DNA of 64,000 bases, from NCBI GenBank assembly GCA_024734555.1, contig JANPWX010000246.1, forward strand, positions 1,452,312 through 1,516,311, read 5' to 3'. Source of the stretch: Trochalopteron elliotii. Lineage: Eukaryota; Chordata; Aves; Passeriformes; Leiothrichidae. The position numbers were made by a program, and so were the translations under genes. The notes beneath the pieces are model-generated. The model saw nothing but the letters and a program-made list of their open reading frames with translations. It did no database searches and was not told the DNA's origin. Each line of letters starts with the position of its first letter. Position 1 is the first letter of the stretch. Below are positions 32,286-45,900 of the stretch, in pieces.

Positions 32286-33852
32286 TGGAACTATTTTGTT
32301 CAAGTAAATTGAATACTGTATTAAAAGGATGTAATCACTCAGCTCTATGATTAGGTTTAACTAAACCATATACAATTATCAGTTTCAAACCAAGTTCAAT
32401 TATCCATTTTTTGGAATATACCAACTGATGATTCTAACTGAAAAACCTCAGCTGGATATGAAATAATAATTAAAAAAACATTAAGACAACCACACAATTT
32501 ATCAATATCTCTATAATGAACTTCAAAATGATTCACAATTTGACTGGATAGAACAATATACGTTAAAATGTCATTTTTCTCCTATAATGATATTTTTACT
32601 GTTATCATTTCAGTTCTACATAAATATACATCATGGTATTATACAAATACTCCACAGACATTAAAAAAATTAAAACACTTTAAAGAAAAAGTAAATCTTA
32701 TTTAACCAAATATTAAGCAAATGCTTAATTACTTTGTTTCATGAAAACATTTTTATTACTTTGGAATTTTTTTCTTTTTCTTGCTGTTTTTATTTAGAAA
32801 ATGTTTTGCAGTAGAATTTTATCAACACTCTTTCAAACAAGCTTTCTGTGACAGAGATCTTGATAGCAAAATCCATGGTTTTGACTTTTTTTAGAACCAC
32901 TGAGACTGTTTTTTTAAAAATACTAGTAGAATTCATGGCTATAGCAATGTTGAACTGCATAAGCTATATGTAGGTGCAGTAGAATGACCATTCCACTTTC
33001 ATTCCAGACTGATCACACAGAACATCCAGTGCACTGATGCTACAACTCTTATAATTTTCATAATGCTGCTATAGCAGTCATTTACTTAAAATAAACAATA
33101 TTTTTCATAATTAATCTGGCTTCCTTCCATAAATATTCATATCTTTTCCTATAGTACTTCTCTTCCATAAAAATATCTAATAAATGTTTTCTGTGCATTA
33201 TTAATACCTTTATCTAACCATTCATAAAACTCTGATCCTTTGCTACAATGCAAGAGGTTCTTATTTCTGTAGAGGATCAAAGGACATCAATGATTACATA
33301 TAAAATCAGCGCACACAGAAATCAGGGTGCCTAATTTCTCATCACTTTAATGAGTTCTTTATTCAACACAGTAGGTATTAATGAATTCAGTGGTTTCACA
33401 AATAATCTATTTATTAATTCTGGTTCTATTTCAATTAAAAACTGCCAAGATTTAAATAAAAAACCCAATCAAATATTCTACTCATAGGCAGCATTAGTAT
33501 TAGTTTAGAGACATTTTGTGGTTTTTTTTCTTTAAAAAGTAGAATTCTAAAATAAGAAATCAAAGAAAGCACTGTGGCAGAGTCACAAGGGAGAACTGCA
33601 TGAAAAATAAGGTTTCTCACTCCTCTTGTGGACTGTAATTTTAAAAGTCTTCATATAGTGTCATTCTTCAGTCAGTGCTGCAGGAAGAAGAACATCACCA
33701 GAAATGACTGTCAGCCTTTTTTGTTAGTTACAAGGCCACTCATACAGTGCAGTCTTCCTCTCTGCTGGATTGAAACGTTGCCATAAAGGGAAGGCTGTGC
33801 TGTGACTGCTTGGCGTGCAAGGCACAACAAGGAACAGGGGGACAGTTTTGTA

Positions 33853-33963
33853 TCAGAAAATTGTAGTTTCATACTTGGTATTAATGCCTCTTTTGGCCTC
33901 TTGTCCAGGTTCAACAATCCAGGGAAGATTCGCAAGAGTCTTTTGTTCGGATGGATCTATCTG
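33853..33963 (-). CDS. ANKS1B: ANKS1B terminal coding exon (C-terminal tail and stop)
   Basis: On the minus strand the acceptor is ..tgtcttaaag. The exon then reads [20 protein letters not shown] and continues [16 protein letters not shown], with TGA at 33855-33853. Together with the preceding exon it gives RKSV/QIDPSEQ. The last three residues, TIF, form the putative PDZ-binding end. Confidence 0.96.
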   Translation of the reverse strand, partial: QIDPSEQKTLANLPWIVEPGQEAKRGINTKYETTIF

Positions 33964-36900
33964 CTTTAAGACAAATGCAAACATACAGACGGGTTACCAT
34001 CTCCGTGCACGGCAGCTTGAGCAGAGGGTTTTTCTTTAAACTAACAGGGCAAATCCCGAATTGACAAAGTCGTACAGCAGCAAGTATGGTGGTGTCTACA
34101 CTCCCATGTACTCATGGCTGCCTTCTTCTTCCTGTTGAGATCAGAGCTGTGTTTACCCCCAAGCTATAGGGCATCATAGTTCATTAAAGCCACACTTCAT
34201 CCTGAGAAGTCTGTTCGCTAATGAGACAGACGATGGCATCAGGAAATGTTTCTACTTAAAGTTTTATGGAGGAAGATTCTGTGGCAATGGATGACAAAGT
34301 GTACAGTCATACATTTCCCCCCCCCCCCCGCCACCTTCCCCATACCCAATAATTAAGTGTCATAGAGTACAGTTCTCACATTATAGTCAGTGAATATGAT
34401 ACAGTGTGCGGTCATTTTTTGCCTTTGCCTCCCAAATCACCCTGTGCCTGTGTTCTCACTTAATTTATAATAGTTTTCATAATTTTTTAAAAGGTCTACT
34501 GTAAAAGAATATTTCTCTGTCATTTCTGCACTTCAGGAGGACACTTTAAAGGCAATCAATACATATGCTTCATGAGCTTTGTTTTTTAGGAGTCTGTGAT
34601 GAATACTGGAAAGGTATATTGAATCCCAGATCAAAAAGAAAAACAAAAGAAAAAAGAAGAGGGTAAGAAAGGAAAAGAAGTTGCTTGGTCTGACAGGATA
34701 ATTGCAAATTGATTTGGATTTGTAATTTGATTAGGATATGCATGCTGTGATTGTATACCAAATGAGTTACGTGATAGATTAGGAAAGTCTATGAAACTAC
34801 AGAATTTGAGAGGTGTGCACTGATTAAACTGAATTAATGAAAGCTCTGTAATTGCTATAAGACACATATACACAAGACTAACCAAGCAACATCTTAAACT
34901 GGAGAAATCTGAAACAAGCAGTTTGAAATGGCTGCCAGCACTGTGGTGACACAACCCTGCCAGCTGATGAGCAGAGGTGGCACAATGGAGCATTTCTGAC
35001 TCAAGAGGTATTTTTATTTGTACAGCTTCTAGTATATAAACTCTTAACTGGATAGCTGCATTTCAGATTTTTTTGCATGCATTACTACCTTCTACTTACC
35101 ACTGACTTCCGAATACTAACACGTGGTTTGGGAATAGGTTTAGAGGGTTTGTTTTCAAAGCTTTCAGGGAGGGTTGAAGAATGACCCCCTTTTCGTGCTT
35201 GTAGTGCAAGCTGGTAGGCCACCTCAAATGCTTGTCCTAGTGTAAGAATGATTTCATAAGCTAAATTCTGGAACAAAACAGAAACAGTTAAAATTGAGGT
35301 GAGGTTGAATTATTGTCAGATACATGAAGTGGGGTAGTGATTTGCAATGTAAATAATTAAAATCATGCTGGTAATAGGCTCCTCAGTCTTTGTAATGTTT
35401 ACATCTGTCATTTGATTTCTCATTGATTAAAAATGATCTAAATGTGATTTATTGTACTGAAAGTAATTACTTCTAAACCCCTTGAAAATGTCTTACAAAA
35501 CATGAAAACATGAGTGGGTGAGTTATCATCTCTTTTTAGAACAAGTACATTAACCTTCCCACCTTCCCAACTCATCCCATATCTGCTGTTCTCAGGATCC
35601 AGCCCCTCTTGCACTGTTGCAATGTGGCATTCGGCCTCGGTCTATTTCAGACCTCCTGTGCTGACCCATCCTCCTCCAGAGCCGGCAGCCTGACATGCTG
35701 CTTCCCCAGGCACATGCCTTGGGATGCTCTGTGCTCACCAAGCAGCACAGAAAGAGGCTGCAGCATGGGTGTGATGCATTCAAAAGGACAAAGAGCCAGT
35801 GCTGGAAGTCTGCACTCCGACTGACAGATGCAGTGCAGGTAGCTGTGTGTGCAGGTCAGTGCACCGCTTCATGTGCGTGCTGTAAGTCCTGGGGAAACCT
35901 TCTCATGGGTTTGTTTTCTAGAAGTAAAACTGAGCTCAAACAGTTGTGTAACAACACTCCTGTAAGCAAGGGGAAGGGAGGTTAGTGGGCATAACCAAAA
36001 AAGTCAGGCTATTATACCTAAAACCAGTTCAGTGTTATAGGTGGATTACTTTAAATCCTCGTCAAATATGGGAGAAAAAACCTGTTGAAGCATTTATAAA
36101 GCATGAATGAGGTATCAGAGGGGTTGATATAAATATCTTTTCAGTACAGTTATACATCAATGAAAAAGCAGCTGTGAGTTTCAAATTTGACCTTACTCTA
36201 AATGGCAAGTGGATTCCTATGGTAATTTTTCTTCGGGGTTGTGGGTTTGTTTTTGTATATTGTTTTTCAGGCTCCTACTGGAGCCTATTTCTAGGCCACT
36301 AGTAGTAGAGCCTATTTCTGGACTACTAACTCTGCAATAATGTTTAGAACCCCTGCAGAGCAAAGGCAAGCCTGTTGGCTAGCCTCCATATGATGTCCTA
36401 CAGTCCCCTTAGAATAATTCATAAATCTTTGATATGATTCAGATGTTACTCCCTCCTTCCTCAATCTCCATACCTATAGTTGGAAGCCATTCTGCATTGC
36501 TTTCAACCTAGGTGATCCCTTAAAATTCTCATGTTTCTGATACTTTTTCAAATGAATTATGTTTTTACTAGTCAAGTTTAACTGCTAAATTTGCAGTACA
36601 TGAGAAAGCAATACAATGCACTTTGAAGTACACTATTTGCAGGCCCTTCAGTCATTAAAACAAAGTTAAATGGACAAGCATTTTGTTTCATGCCCTACAC
36701 TGTATTTTCCCTGAAGATTTTCCATTCCTTTTTTATCACTCATGTATACTGATATAATACAGGCTAAATTCAGCATATTTTGCTCATTATAAGAGCTTCT
36801 TATAAAGGGGCCAGTTCTGCCCTGTGTTTGGTCAATCAGAAAACAATTATACTCCTGTACTGGGACATGATCTCTGCTGTTATGACTACAGTCACAACAG

Positions 36901-39900
36901 CAAGCCAGCCAAAATTTTATAGCTTCCCAAATAAAAATGTCTGTCTGATTTGATAACTGTAGTCTCCAAATTATCTCCCCTTTAACTTCAAGGGAAACTG
37001 TCCAGAATTGAAAAACACTGAGGATGCAGTTTGCCAGTGGAATAATAAAAGAAAAACTAAAGAGTCTGTTATATAGTGTTCTGTCTTCTAGCAGAATGCT
37101 GGCCAAGGAATTAAGAGCAACAGAGTATAGTTGTTAAAAATGTAAAGAATAATATAATTTGAAATGGAGTGTACTTCTAAGTGGGATAAGAACATTATTC
37201 TAGAGAGAAATGTCTTTATCAGCTGTCATGACAGTAAGAGAGTGTACTATATCATGATGGGGTTGTCTGCAGTGGATATTATTAATATTATTAAGGAATA
37301 CATCAGCAGGACAAGGTGTAGGAATGGCTTGTTGGAGAACACGCAGGCTGCAATACTAGTAGGACTGAGAAAATACATCATCCAATGTGGCATGCAAAAA
37401 AAAAAAAATCAGTGAGACAGGCCTGAAAATTTGGGAGATAGGAGTGGAGACAGACTGAAAGTTTGCCATACTGAGCCATAAATCTAGTTTAAGTCCTGCG
37501 TCTTGTATAAAGCCACTATAATCTGTTTTCCTTTGTTGCCTGTAAAATGAAGAAAAACCAGGCCTGCCTGGGACCTGAAAACCATAAGAAACATGTAACT
37601 GCTTCTCTGGTTAATAAATATTTGAAATATAGCAAATAAAACATTCACTGTTCAGTTCAATATTTGAAATGCAAACTGAACCATAGCTTGTACATAAATT
37701 TCATACATTGTATACTGTGGTAGAGCCTTGCCAAAGGGAAGTCTGCAAATGGAGGCAAGGAGGGCTTTAAAACTTGTAAAGTTTTTTAAAATTATCTGAA
37801 AAAAACCCCATTGGTAAATAAGCTTGGTTTGAGGAATTTCCCACCTGTAGTACTGGGAGAGGATTATAAGGACCAGAGTTGGTACAGACTCTGCAGGGGT
37901 TATATTGGACAGGTAGAAACAGGATTCCCTTCAGGACAGGGGTGGAAAACCAAACCAAAATCCATTGTGGAAATTCTTCTGATGGAATGAGGAGATTATT
38001 GGAACTAAAAAGTTCAAAAACATGTGACACAAAAGGAAGGATACATGTCTCTCTCCCCGAGATGCTTAGCATAGAAGTTGTAGAGCCCCTGGCTGCTGTA
38101 GGAGACACTGACTCTCACAGCAACCCATCAAGCACCTTAGAAAGGAGAGAGAAAGGCCTGTGGTGCTTCCCAGGCTGCTGAAATCCTGCTCCTTGCCTGG
38201 TCAGGCAGAGACAGAAAGTGAGTAAGCCAATGCCTTTAAGCAACAATTGCTGGGAGGTGAGGAATGAGGTCAACTACCGTGTTTGCCAGGCAATGCTACA
38301 ATTCAGAGCCCCAGCCAAAGTCTGACTCAGGATTCTTCAGCTTTAACTCAGCCAACCTATTACAATGGCTAATTGTTTCCTTACATTTTAACTCACTTTT
38401 TTGTTGTCTTCTATTCATAGAAGCACTGGGCAATGAAGGATTATCTGATGGAAATTACTTTGGGTATCTCCAATACACAAACCAGAAATTGATATAGGAG
38501 CTGTGTTGATGGTTTGTTTCTCTGGAGGGAATCCTTCACTCATAGATTTAAGGCTGCTTAGTAAAAGAATGAAAGTGAAGTGGATTTCAAATATTAACCA
38601 ATAAATCCTAGTCTTCCTCCAAGCCTTTTTCCCTTCAATATTGTGTAACAAAGTCTGATGTTTTTGCAATTTTGAATGTAGAATTTTAACTGAGTTAAAG
38701 TTAAATGTACAGTTCCTAAATAGTCTCAGTAATGCTTGTGGTTGCATGTCACTACACTAAAATGTTTCCCTATCTATAAATAAATTATTCTTGCCCACGT
38801 TTCCTGAGAAACTGAAGGACCCAAGGGAGTGATTTTTTTTCATAACATTGTATATATTGTATTACCAAAATATATATGGTTTAAAATGCCTTACACCTTT
38901 TATTGTGGATTTCTACCATTTTAAACCTTAATTTTCTTAAAATGATTGTACTTCTATCCAATGGCAAATGGCTAGAATTGTTTCTATTAGCAAACGGGAT
39001 GATCAGTTTAACAGAAACATTAGGCTTTAAATAGAAGGTTTAATTCCCAGTATGTTTGCATTCTGAACATCCACATAGTTTTTATAGAGTTTGTACTTGC
39101 ATCAAAAATGCTAGTTCCTGAGAAATAAAACAACACAAAAAAAGGTATTTGAGTAGGTAACACCCAACTGAGGATTAGGCTGCACGAGAAAACTAAGTTA
39201 AGACAGTTAAAATTTCCGTATTGCTTAAAATAGCCATTTAAAGTGCTTGGGATATCAAATGTTCCTCCTAAGGTACAGGAAGTAGGCAAAATATAATTAT
39301 TCCTGCATCACTTTTCTTCTCTTGCCAAGAAAGGAGGTTAATTTCATATGCAATACCTGAGTCTATGTTTCTGCTTGATTACTAAACCTATAAATGAAAC
39401 TGCAGTACTTCAAAAACATTAAGTAGAATTTAAATGGACCAGGAGAAATAATAATTTCACTCAATCAGTCTAATTTCAGTTGTTCACACATCACTAAAAC
39501 CTATATAATGTAACACCTTGTTGATCATTGTCTATTTTTACCACAATTTCAAAGTTTTTCTGTTCCCTGTGGATACTAAAATGTCAGTAGAGAATTTAAA
39601 TAACAAAAGCACTCAACCAAAATGCTGTAATTCCTCTAACCTACCTGTACATCTTGTTATTTAAATTCTCCCACACACTATTGCTGTGCATGTTAACTAT
39701 TTCCACAGTTCCAAATAAAAAGCTGCAGTTCGGGTACCCTGTTCTTTTGATTTACGTTATTTATATTCATGTAAGCATGTTTCAAAAACTCATACACATT
39801 ATACTCTATTAAAATATTTTGTCTTGGATAATTTTGAAGTTTTAATAGCACCTTAAATTTTTCTTGTGCACAACTGAAAGAGTAATTTTTCTTGAAAATT

Positions 39901-42900
39901 TTGGACTATAAATCTTAGTCATAAAAACTTAAGCCACTACTTAGTTCACCAAATTTAGCTGTATGACTGATTAATTGATATGTGTTCATGTTGTCTTGAA
40001 ACCATAATATAGTTTGTGCATCCCCACCTGAGAAGTATAAGTATAGGAAGAAATTACTAATTTTCCACCAACGTAATAGGAGCTTCAAGGACTTTTGCTG
40101 AAGTAACAGTTTGAGATATGTAGGCAAGAATTACAGAACAAGGAAATAAGAATTAAATAATTAATTTGCCACTTTCAAAATAAAGGCAATCTTTTGGTGC
40201 GTGCTGAGATTTCAGGATGGCTGGCCGACATACTTGTTACAAACTTTTGGAAGGCTTAGACTTGAACCTTAGGTTATAAGAATTACATGTCCAGACTTGT
40301 ATGAAAAGTGACTCAAGTTTACAGTCAACAGCTGAGGTGACAGAGGTGAGTTATTTCCAGTGGGAAATGAGATATCAAAGAAAATCTTTGCTCTTCTCCA
40401 GAAATGTCTTTTTGCTATCCTATAGTGATCTTTTCCTGAGGTAAATTAACGATGCCTTCTATTAATCACCATTAATATATCCTGAAAAATGTTTTAACAG
40501 AACTAAGTAACTATTACTAATCAAAAGAACTATTAAATGAAGTATCTTCTATAAACTGACCACATCAAACGCAGTGAATACGTGGCAGTAGTGGTGATTA
40601 GTCTTCAAGTCTTTAGTGATGTACGCAAACGTAGAAAGGTCTTCAGGGTCTTGTGCAGCACAGGAAATGTTACGGATTTCATGTTCGGCAATAATATTCT
40701 GTTTAAAAAAATATATTTTCAATCAATTTAAGAATTAAATTTAAAAGAGCTGTAAAAGGTGTGGGTTTAGATTCACACTTGCATTGATCTACTGTACCAA
40801 AGTATTTCAGAAATGTCCTAATAAGAAGAGATTTAATACACCTCATGCAAGATCTTACAGAGGTATTTGGAATTTTGACCATCTCCAATTGCCAATCATC
40901 TGGTAGGAAACCATTGTGTTCTGGAGTCTTCCCTATGAGGCTATTTGTGCTTTGGAGTTTATTTAGGTTCCTTTGAGAAAGAGACATCTTTCCTGGCACA
41001 CAGGACACAGCTTCATAAGTTGCTGGTATAGTGCTTCAAAATTGTATTTATAGATACAGTTTCAAAGCACTGTACCAGCATCTTATGAAGTTCCTGGGCT
41101 TTTGTCTAATCATCAAAATGGGACATTGTTTCAGTCTACTGACAAACGGGATCTAGTGAAACCCAGCAAGCTCAATAGCCAGGTTTTTGCACATGCTATT
41201 TGACAAATTTTAGCTATACTTCTTCAGGAGGAAAAAACCACCAAACATCACTTATAATTGAAACCAAGAGATATTTAAAGGATTCTGATTACTAAAATGG
41301 TAACTACAGGGGGATCTGGCAGCTTATCCCCACTTACTGATAGCAGCATCCTGTAAGAGAGATGTAGGAAAATGAAACTGTTCATGCACTGAGCCACACT
41401 ACTTGCAACAGCCAATGTAAGCTATAGCACACTAGTGGGAGAGAGGTGGGGCATGTCTGTCTGATGGAATAAAAAAAAAAGCTGTCTTAAAGCTTTGGAG
41501 AAAATTATGAATACTCATTACATAAAACTGCTGATATGTAATTACTCTGTTCAGGCCAAAGGAACCATGAAGCCAGACAAGAAGATACAGCAGAGTGGCT
41601 TATGATTAGGCCTTGCTTCAGCAACACACGTGTTTCAATGGTTTGCTTAAAGAGAGAAACGATTCATTAAATAGGAATTTACTTAGGGGTTAGTTTATGT
41701 GCTTCCTTGAATTGTTAGCCCTGCTGGCTGTAGCTCTGGCATTTTCACAAAGGCCCACAGTGACATATCTTGCTGCAGCAGGACATCACTGCTGCATCAT
41801 GGAACAGGTGACACCTGCAGTGTCCCAGTTCCTCACACAGCCACCACTTGCTGCTGCCATGGTGGCATCTGTCTAAGTTAAAACAATCTCTGAGCATATC
41901 TGGTTTTCCCTCACCCCTCTCTTTTCCTTCCTGGCTCGTTTCCTCCACCTCCTTTTTTATTTTACATTTTTTTTAATACATGCAACTAAATTACTTCAGA
42001 TACTTTGCCATATCTTCTCTCATTTGCTAAGTGCAACTTTCCCCCTTGCATGTAGGTGCCAAGTGATCAAAACGAAGGATTAACATATTTAATTGAAGAA
42101 ATCATGAGTTAGGAAATATCTTAATAAAAAGCATACTAAATTTCAAATTATGGAAAAACTGAGATAAGGAAACTTGACTGAAGAAAAGAAATAATCCTCT
42201 TAAATTGTTGCAACATAGTTGATTATTTCTTTTTAATGCATTATTCATAAAAATGACAAAACCAGTACTTGTGTTTCAATATATGCCAATTTATAATGAC
42301 ATGTATAATCTCTGCTCAAAAATTGCTTGCTTTTTATGTTACTTGAAGCATTTTACTTTCTTTGTTCTCAAATTGATAACTTTTACCCTCAATAAAGATT
42401 TTGATGAGAATTAGAATTATACCAAAACCAGGGATTTAGATATCCACAGATGGAGCTGTAATGTGCTGTCATCGATGTAGTGTTGGAAACACTGCAGTCC
42501 AGAAAGCAGAAAGAATTCAAGCTTGGAAGGTGTTAAAATCACATGAGAAGTATTTATGCCAAATCATGAGCCACAACGTAATCACCTGAATTTATGCAGC
42601 GTATGTGAAAAGAGCTCTGCTATGCTCAAACTTTTTCTAGGTGACTTGGGGTTGATACAGGGATTTGCACTTGAGTCAAAATTCATGGATATTATTATAA
42701 TGTTTTAATTTTAAATCAAGTTTAGAAACATACACATATCAAATTAGTTTTGAATAACATATAGAATACTTAAACTAAATCTTCTGGATAGAAATTGGTA
42801 GTGAAATTGAGTTTTTTTCCTAGCTGCTCTAGGATATCCTCTGTGATCTCCTTTCAAAACCAAACATTTTTCACTGCATGAGTGTACTGCATCCTACTAT

Positions 42901-45900
42901 TACATTTCAGTAGACCATAGTCTTATTCTTTAGGAGGTAGAAGGCTAGGAACCAGCTTCCTGTTCTGGGAACACTCCTCAGGCACTGACTGACACTGTGC
43001 AGTTGTTCTAAAAATTGTCTTTCAGTTTGGCAAGAGAAACCTCCAGTGCTTCTCAAAAAGCGGGGAAGCTGAAAGTCAGTTCTAGTTCTGCCACGGAAAT
43101 ACCTTGGAGAGACTAGGTTTTTGCTAAGCAGCCTTCCTTTTGCTTGCCTAAGTCATGCTAGTCAATCTCCCTTCTGGCAGAAATCACCCAAAAGTTAGGG
43201 TGAGCTGTGAGCCACGAGAAAATTCTGCGAGTCTTCTTTTTCCTAAGCAGCAATTTCTTTCTGGTCTTACTTGCAAAGAAATGGTGTCATGCCAAGCTTC
43301 AAGGCACCACTGAAATAGCTGTCGTGGAATGAGGTCAGGGCGCCTTCAAGTTTCAGTCACCTGAAACTTTGCCTGCTATGATTGGGAATACAAATTCTTA
43401 GCTTGGTGGCATAAAGGAAAAGGATGAACAGCCATGAGAGCTGAGTTTTCAAGCACAGAACTGCTAGCTAGTTTTGTCAATTAAAACTATGCGTTTATTG
43501 CTAAATGCTACCCAGCGCCGTCAACTGTAAGCTCATATGGAAGCAGTAGAAGTCTGGATAGGCTCTCACCTTAGTGCTAATCTGTTTTGGGTCTTGAAGG
43601 AATTGGGAACAGCACACTGTGGACAAGGATGATAACAACGCTTCTGGGAGAGTTGCAGGCTATTACCTGGTTTTTACAGAAGGGAAAGGCAGTGCAGGTC
43701 TTGAACTGGAGAGAAAGCAATCTACCACTTGAGAAAAAACATTGGACTGTGGTATATTTAACTCCATCAAATATATCCGTTGCACTACTAGGTTTCAGTG
43801 GGACTCATCTAGAGTCATCTAATGCTATTTGCCAAACTTCTTTCAGGTTTCCATCTTACATAAGACTCTATGCACTGTGCAAAGAGACACAAGAAGCTCC
43901 TTTTGTTCTCCTGGATTTTTTTGTAAATCTAAGGACACTGCAGTTACATCCTTTATGCTACAGAGGAGATTTAAGAGCTGAAAACAGCATTATCCAAGTT
44001 GGAGTTAATGGCATTACAACGTCCTGATGTATGCCCTACACATCAGAGAACTTAAAAGGAATGGGGGCTGTATAAGCTCAGTTTTGAATCAATGAAAAAG
44101 GAGTGGACAGAAATCCATGGTCTCTCTGCTCTGGAAAATATGCCAGACTTGAAACAACAGTAATTTCACCTCAGTTTTTCTTTTATGCCATTTTCTAACT
44201 CTAAATATGGCTTCCAAACTCTAGCAGAAGTTCACGAAACTGCTTCCACTGTCACTTAAAACACAGTTCTAGTTAAACTTAAAAACTGATTGATTTGGCA
44301 AGTTTGATGCATACTGGGTTAGGTGTACTGCGCGATCTGAATGTTCAGCAACACAAAGCTGCTATATATATTATTAACTTGGTCAGGTAGCTGGGTTGTT
44401 AGATTTATTTTTTATATTGCTTAGTCAGTTTTAGTCACATAACAAAAAAAAAAATTCTTTTCTGTTCATATAAAAGCATCAGGATGGATTGTATTTCCTT
44501 GCCATTTTAGACATACAAAGAAGAGAAATTAATGCATTACTTTACTTCTCTTTACAGAGCTTGTACCTTTTACTTTGGCTAAGCAATAATCCATTGCTCT
44601 ATCCATCACTGAGTTCTCTGATCTTTTAATTTCTGCTTATGTGTCTTTGGTTAGTTCAGGTTTTTTTAAGATTTGGATGTATTTAGAAATGTAAGAAACA
44701 AAGACAGGGGCATTGCCACACAGGAAGATGAAAAAAAAAAAAGAGGAATAGCAACTATTAAAAAGCTGCTGCAGTTCAGGCAGTTAAAAGGCTAGCATCA
44801 AGAAAACAGCTCACAGAGAGGCTGTGGTATTTGAATGTCTGGAAAGGACATTCAAGGCTTATGTTTCTTATTCTTAAAATGGCTGGTCCTGGATAAAACT
44901 GCATCTTTATTCTTTATGGAGACTTTTTTTTTTAATTTCCTCAAATTATATTAATGAACATATATATATATATATTTTCTACATATTTATAGAAATGTAT
45001 AGAGAAGAATATGGTAAAGGATTCCACAGAGGCTCCCTGCTGAATGTCTTTTGTGATAAGCTTGCATTTAATAGCAGAATGCTGGACACAATGTTCTCCA
45101 AATAAGCCACTAAAGCTGCTTCACTTGTCCTCCAGACTGAGTTTCTGGAGAATGACAATTACATTATATCCATTTTGGGCAAAGGAGGAGAAAAAAAAGC
45201 AGAGGAAAACACAAAGTGCAACTCTGTCCCCTCTCTGGCCTGGCCTTCATAGGTTTTACTATTTCTCCTAGTTGTGAGAAACAAAAGGTAATATTCAGTA
45301 ATTGCACATACCTTATTTGTGGCATCAATAAATTTGACTCCCTTGTAAGAGACAGACAGGACAATGGTTGGTACTTTCTTCATCTGTTCTGTAGACTTCT
45401 GAAATCAAAATGAAGATCTTATTAGAGTTGTGTTGCATTGCAATAACAGTGCTCTCTTCTGATTAAATACCTAAGTTAAACAAATATTTTACTTTTTCTT
45501 CAGATGGCTGTGCTCTGGGTTCATGCTCTCTTGTAGTTACAAAACTAAAATAGCTTTAAGTCTGTTGTGAGGATGGTAAAAATTCTTTTTTCTAGCACAG
45601 TGGGAAGAGAATAAAGTAACTTTTCCAGGCTTAAAAAAATCAGTCATGCAACCAGTGTTTCCCAAAACACGTGTGTTTAGGACATCTATCTGATATGCCC
45701 CATCCACTGCTGCCTCACTCCCCTTCTCCTGCCCTTCCCAGCTGTAAGAAGCAAGAGCACAGTACTTCTTGTAGTACCATTTCTTTGCTGCAGTTAGTTG
45801 TTATTTAGAAATATTTCCCTGTTTTTCCCTTCTTCGCCATTGTACTTGTGACACGAGGAATCCTTGCAGCCCAATAGGCCTGCCAGTCAATCCATCAGCC

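Larger units (their letters stand above)
32040..33852 (-). other. ANKS1B: ANKS1B 3' UTR
   Basis: A very AT-rich 1.8-kb stretch runs from the ANKS1B stop down to a poly(A) signal at 32059-32064. It has no transposon and no long frames. Two Pumilio-type motifs lie near its distal end. The extent is inferred from the hexamer and from the T/GT-rich sequence after it (on the minus strand, tttgtgtatc). An earlier alternative poly(A) site cannot be excluded. Confidence 0.6.
40699..45311 (-). other. ANKS1B: ANKS1B intron between the two PTB-core exons (4.6 kb)
   Basis: The intron is AT-rich and carries the 80-bp hairpin at 41011-41090 and a (TA)n tract at 44960-44975. A 146-codon plus-strand frame at 43587-44027 is antisense to the gene, has no recognisable homology and is treated as chance. 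Confidence 0.7.

Noticed and set aside
36666..37106. 146-codon minus-strand frame in an ANKS1B intron
   Set aside because: No homology, not joined to flanking exons by splice sites in frame, and absent from the known protein.
43587..44027. 146-codon plus-strand frame antisense to ANKS1B
   Set aside because: No recognisable domain, no promoter or splice context, and a length expected occasionally by chance in 64 kb.
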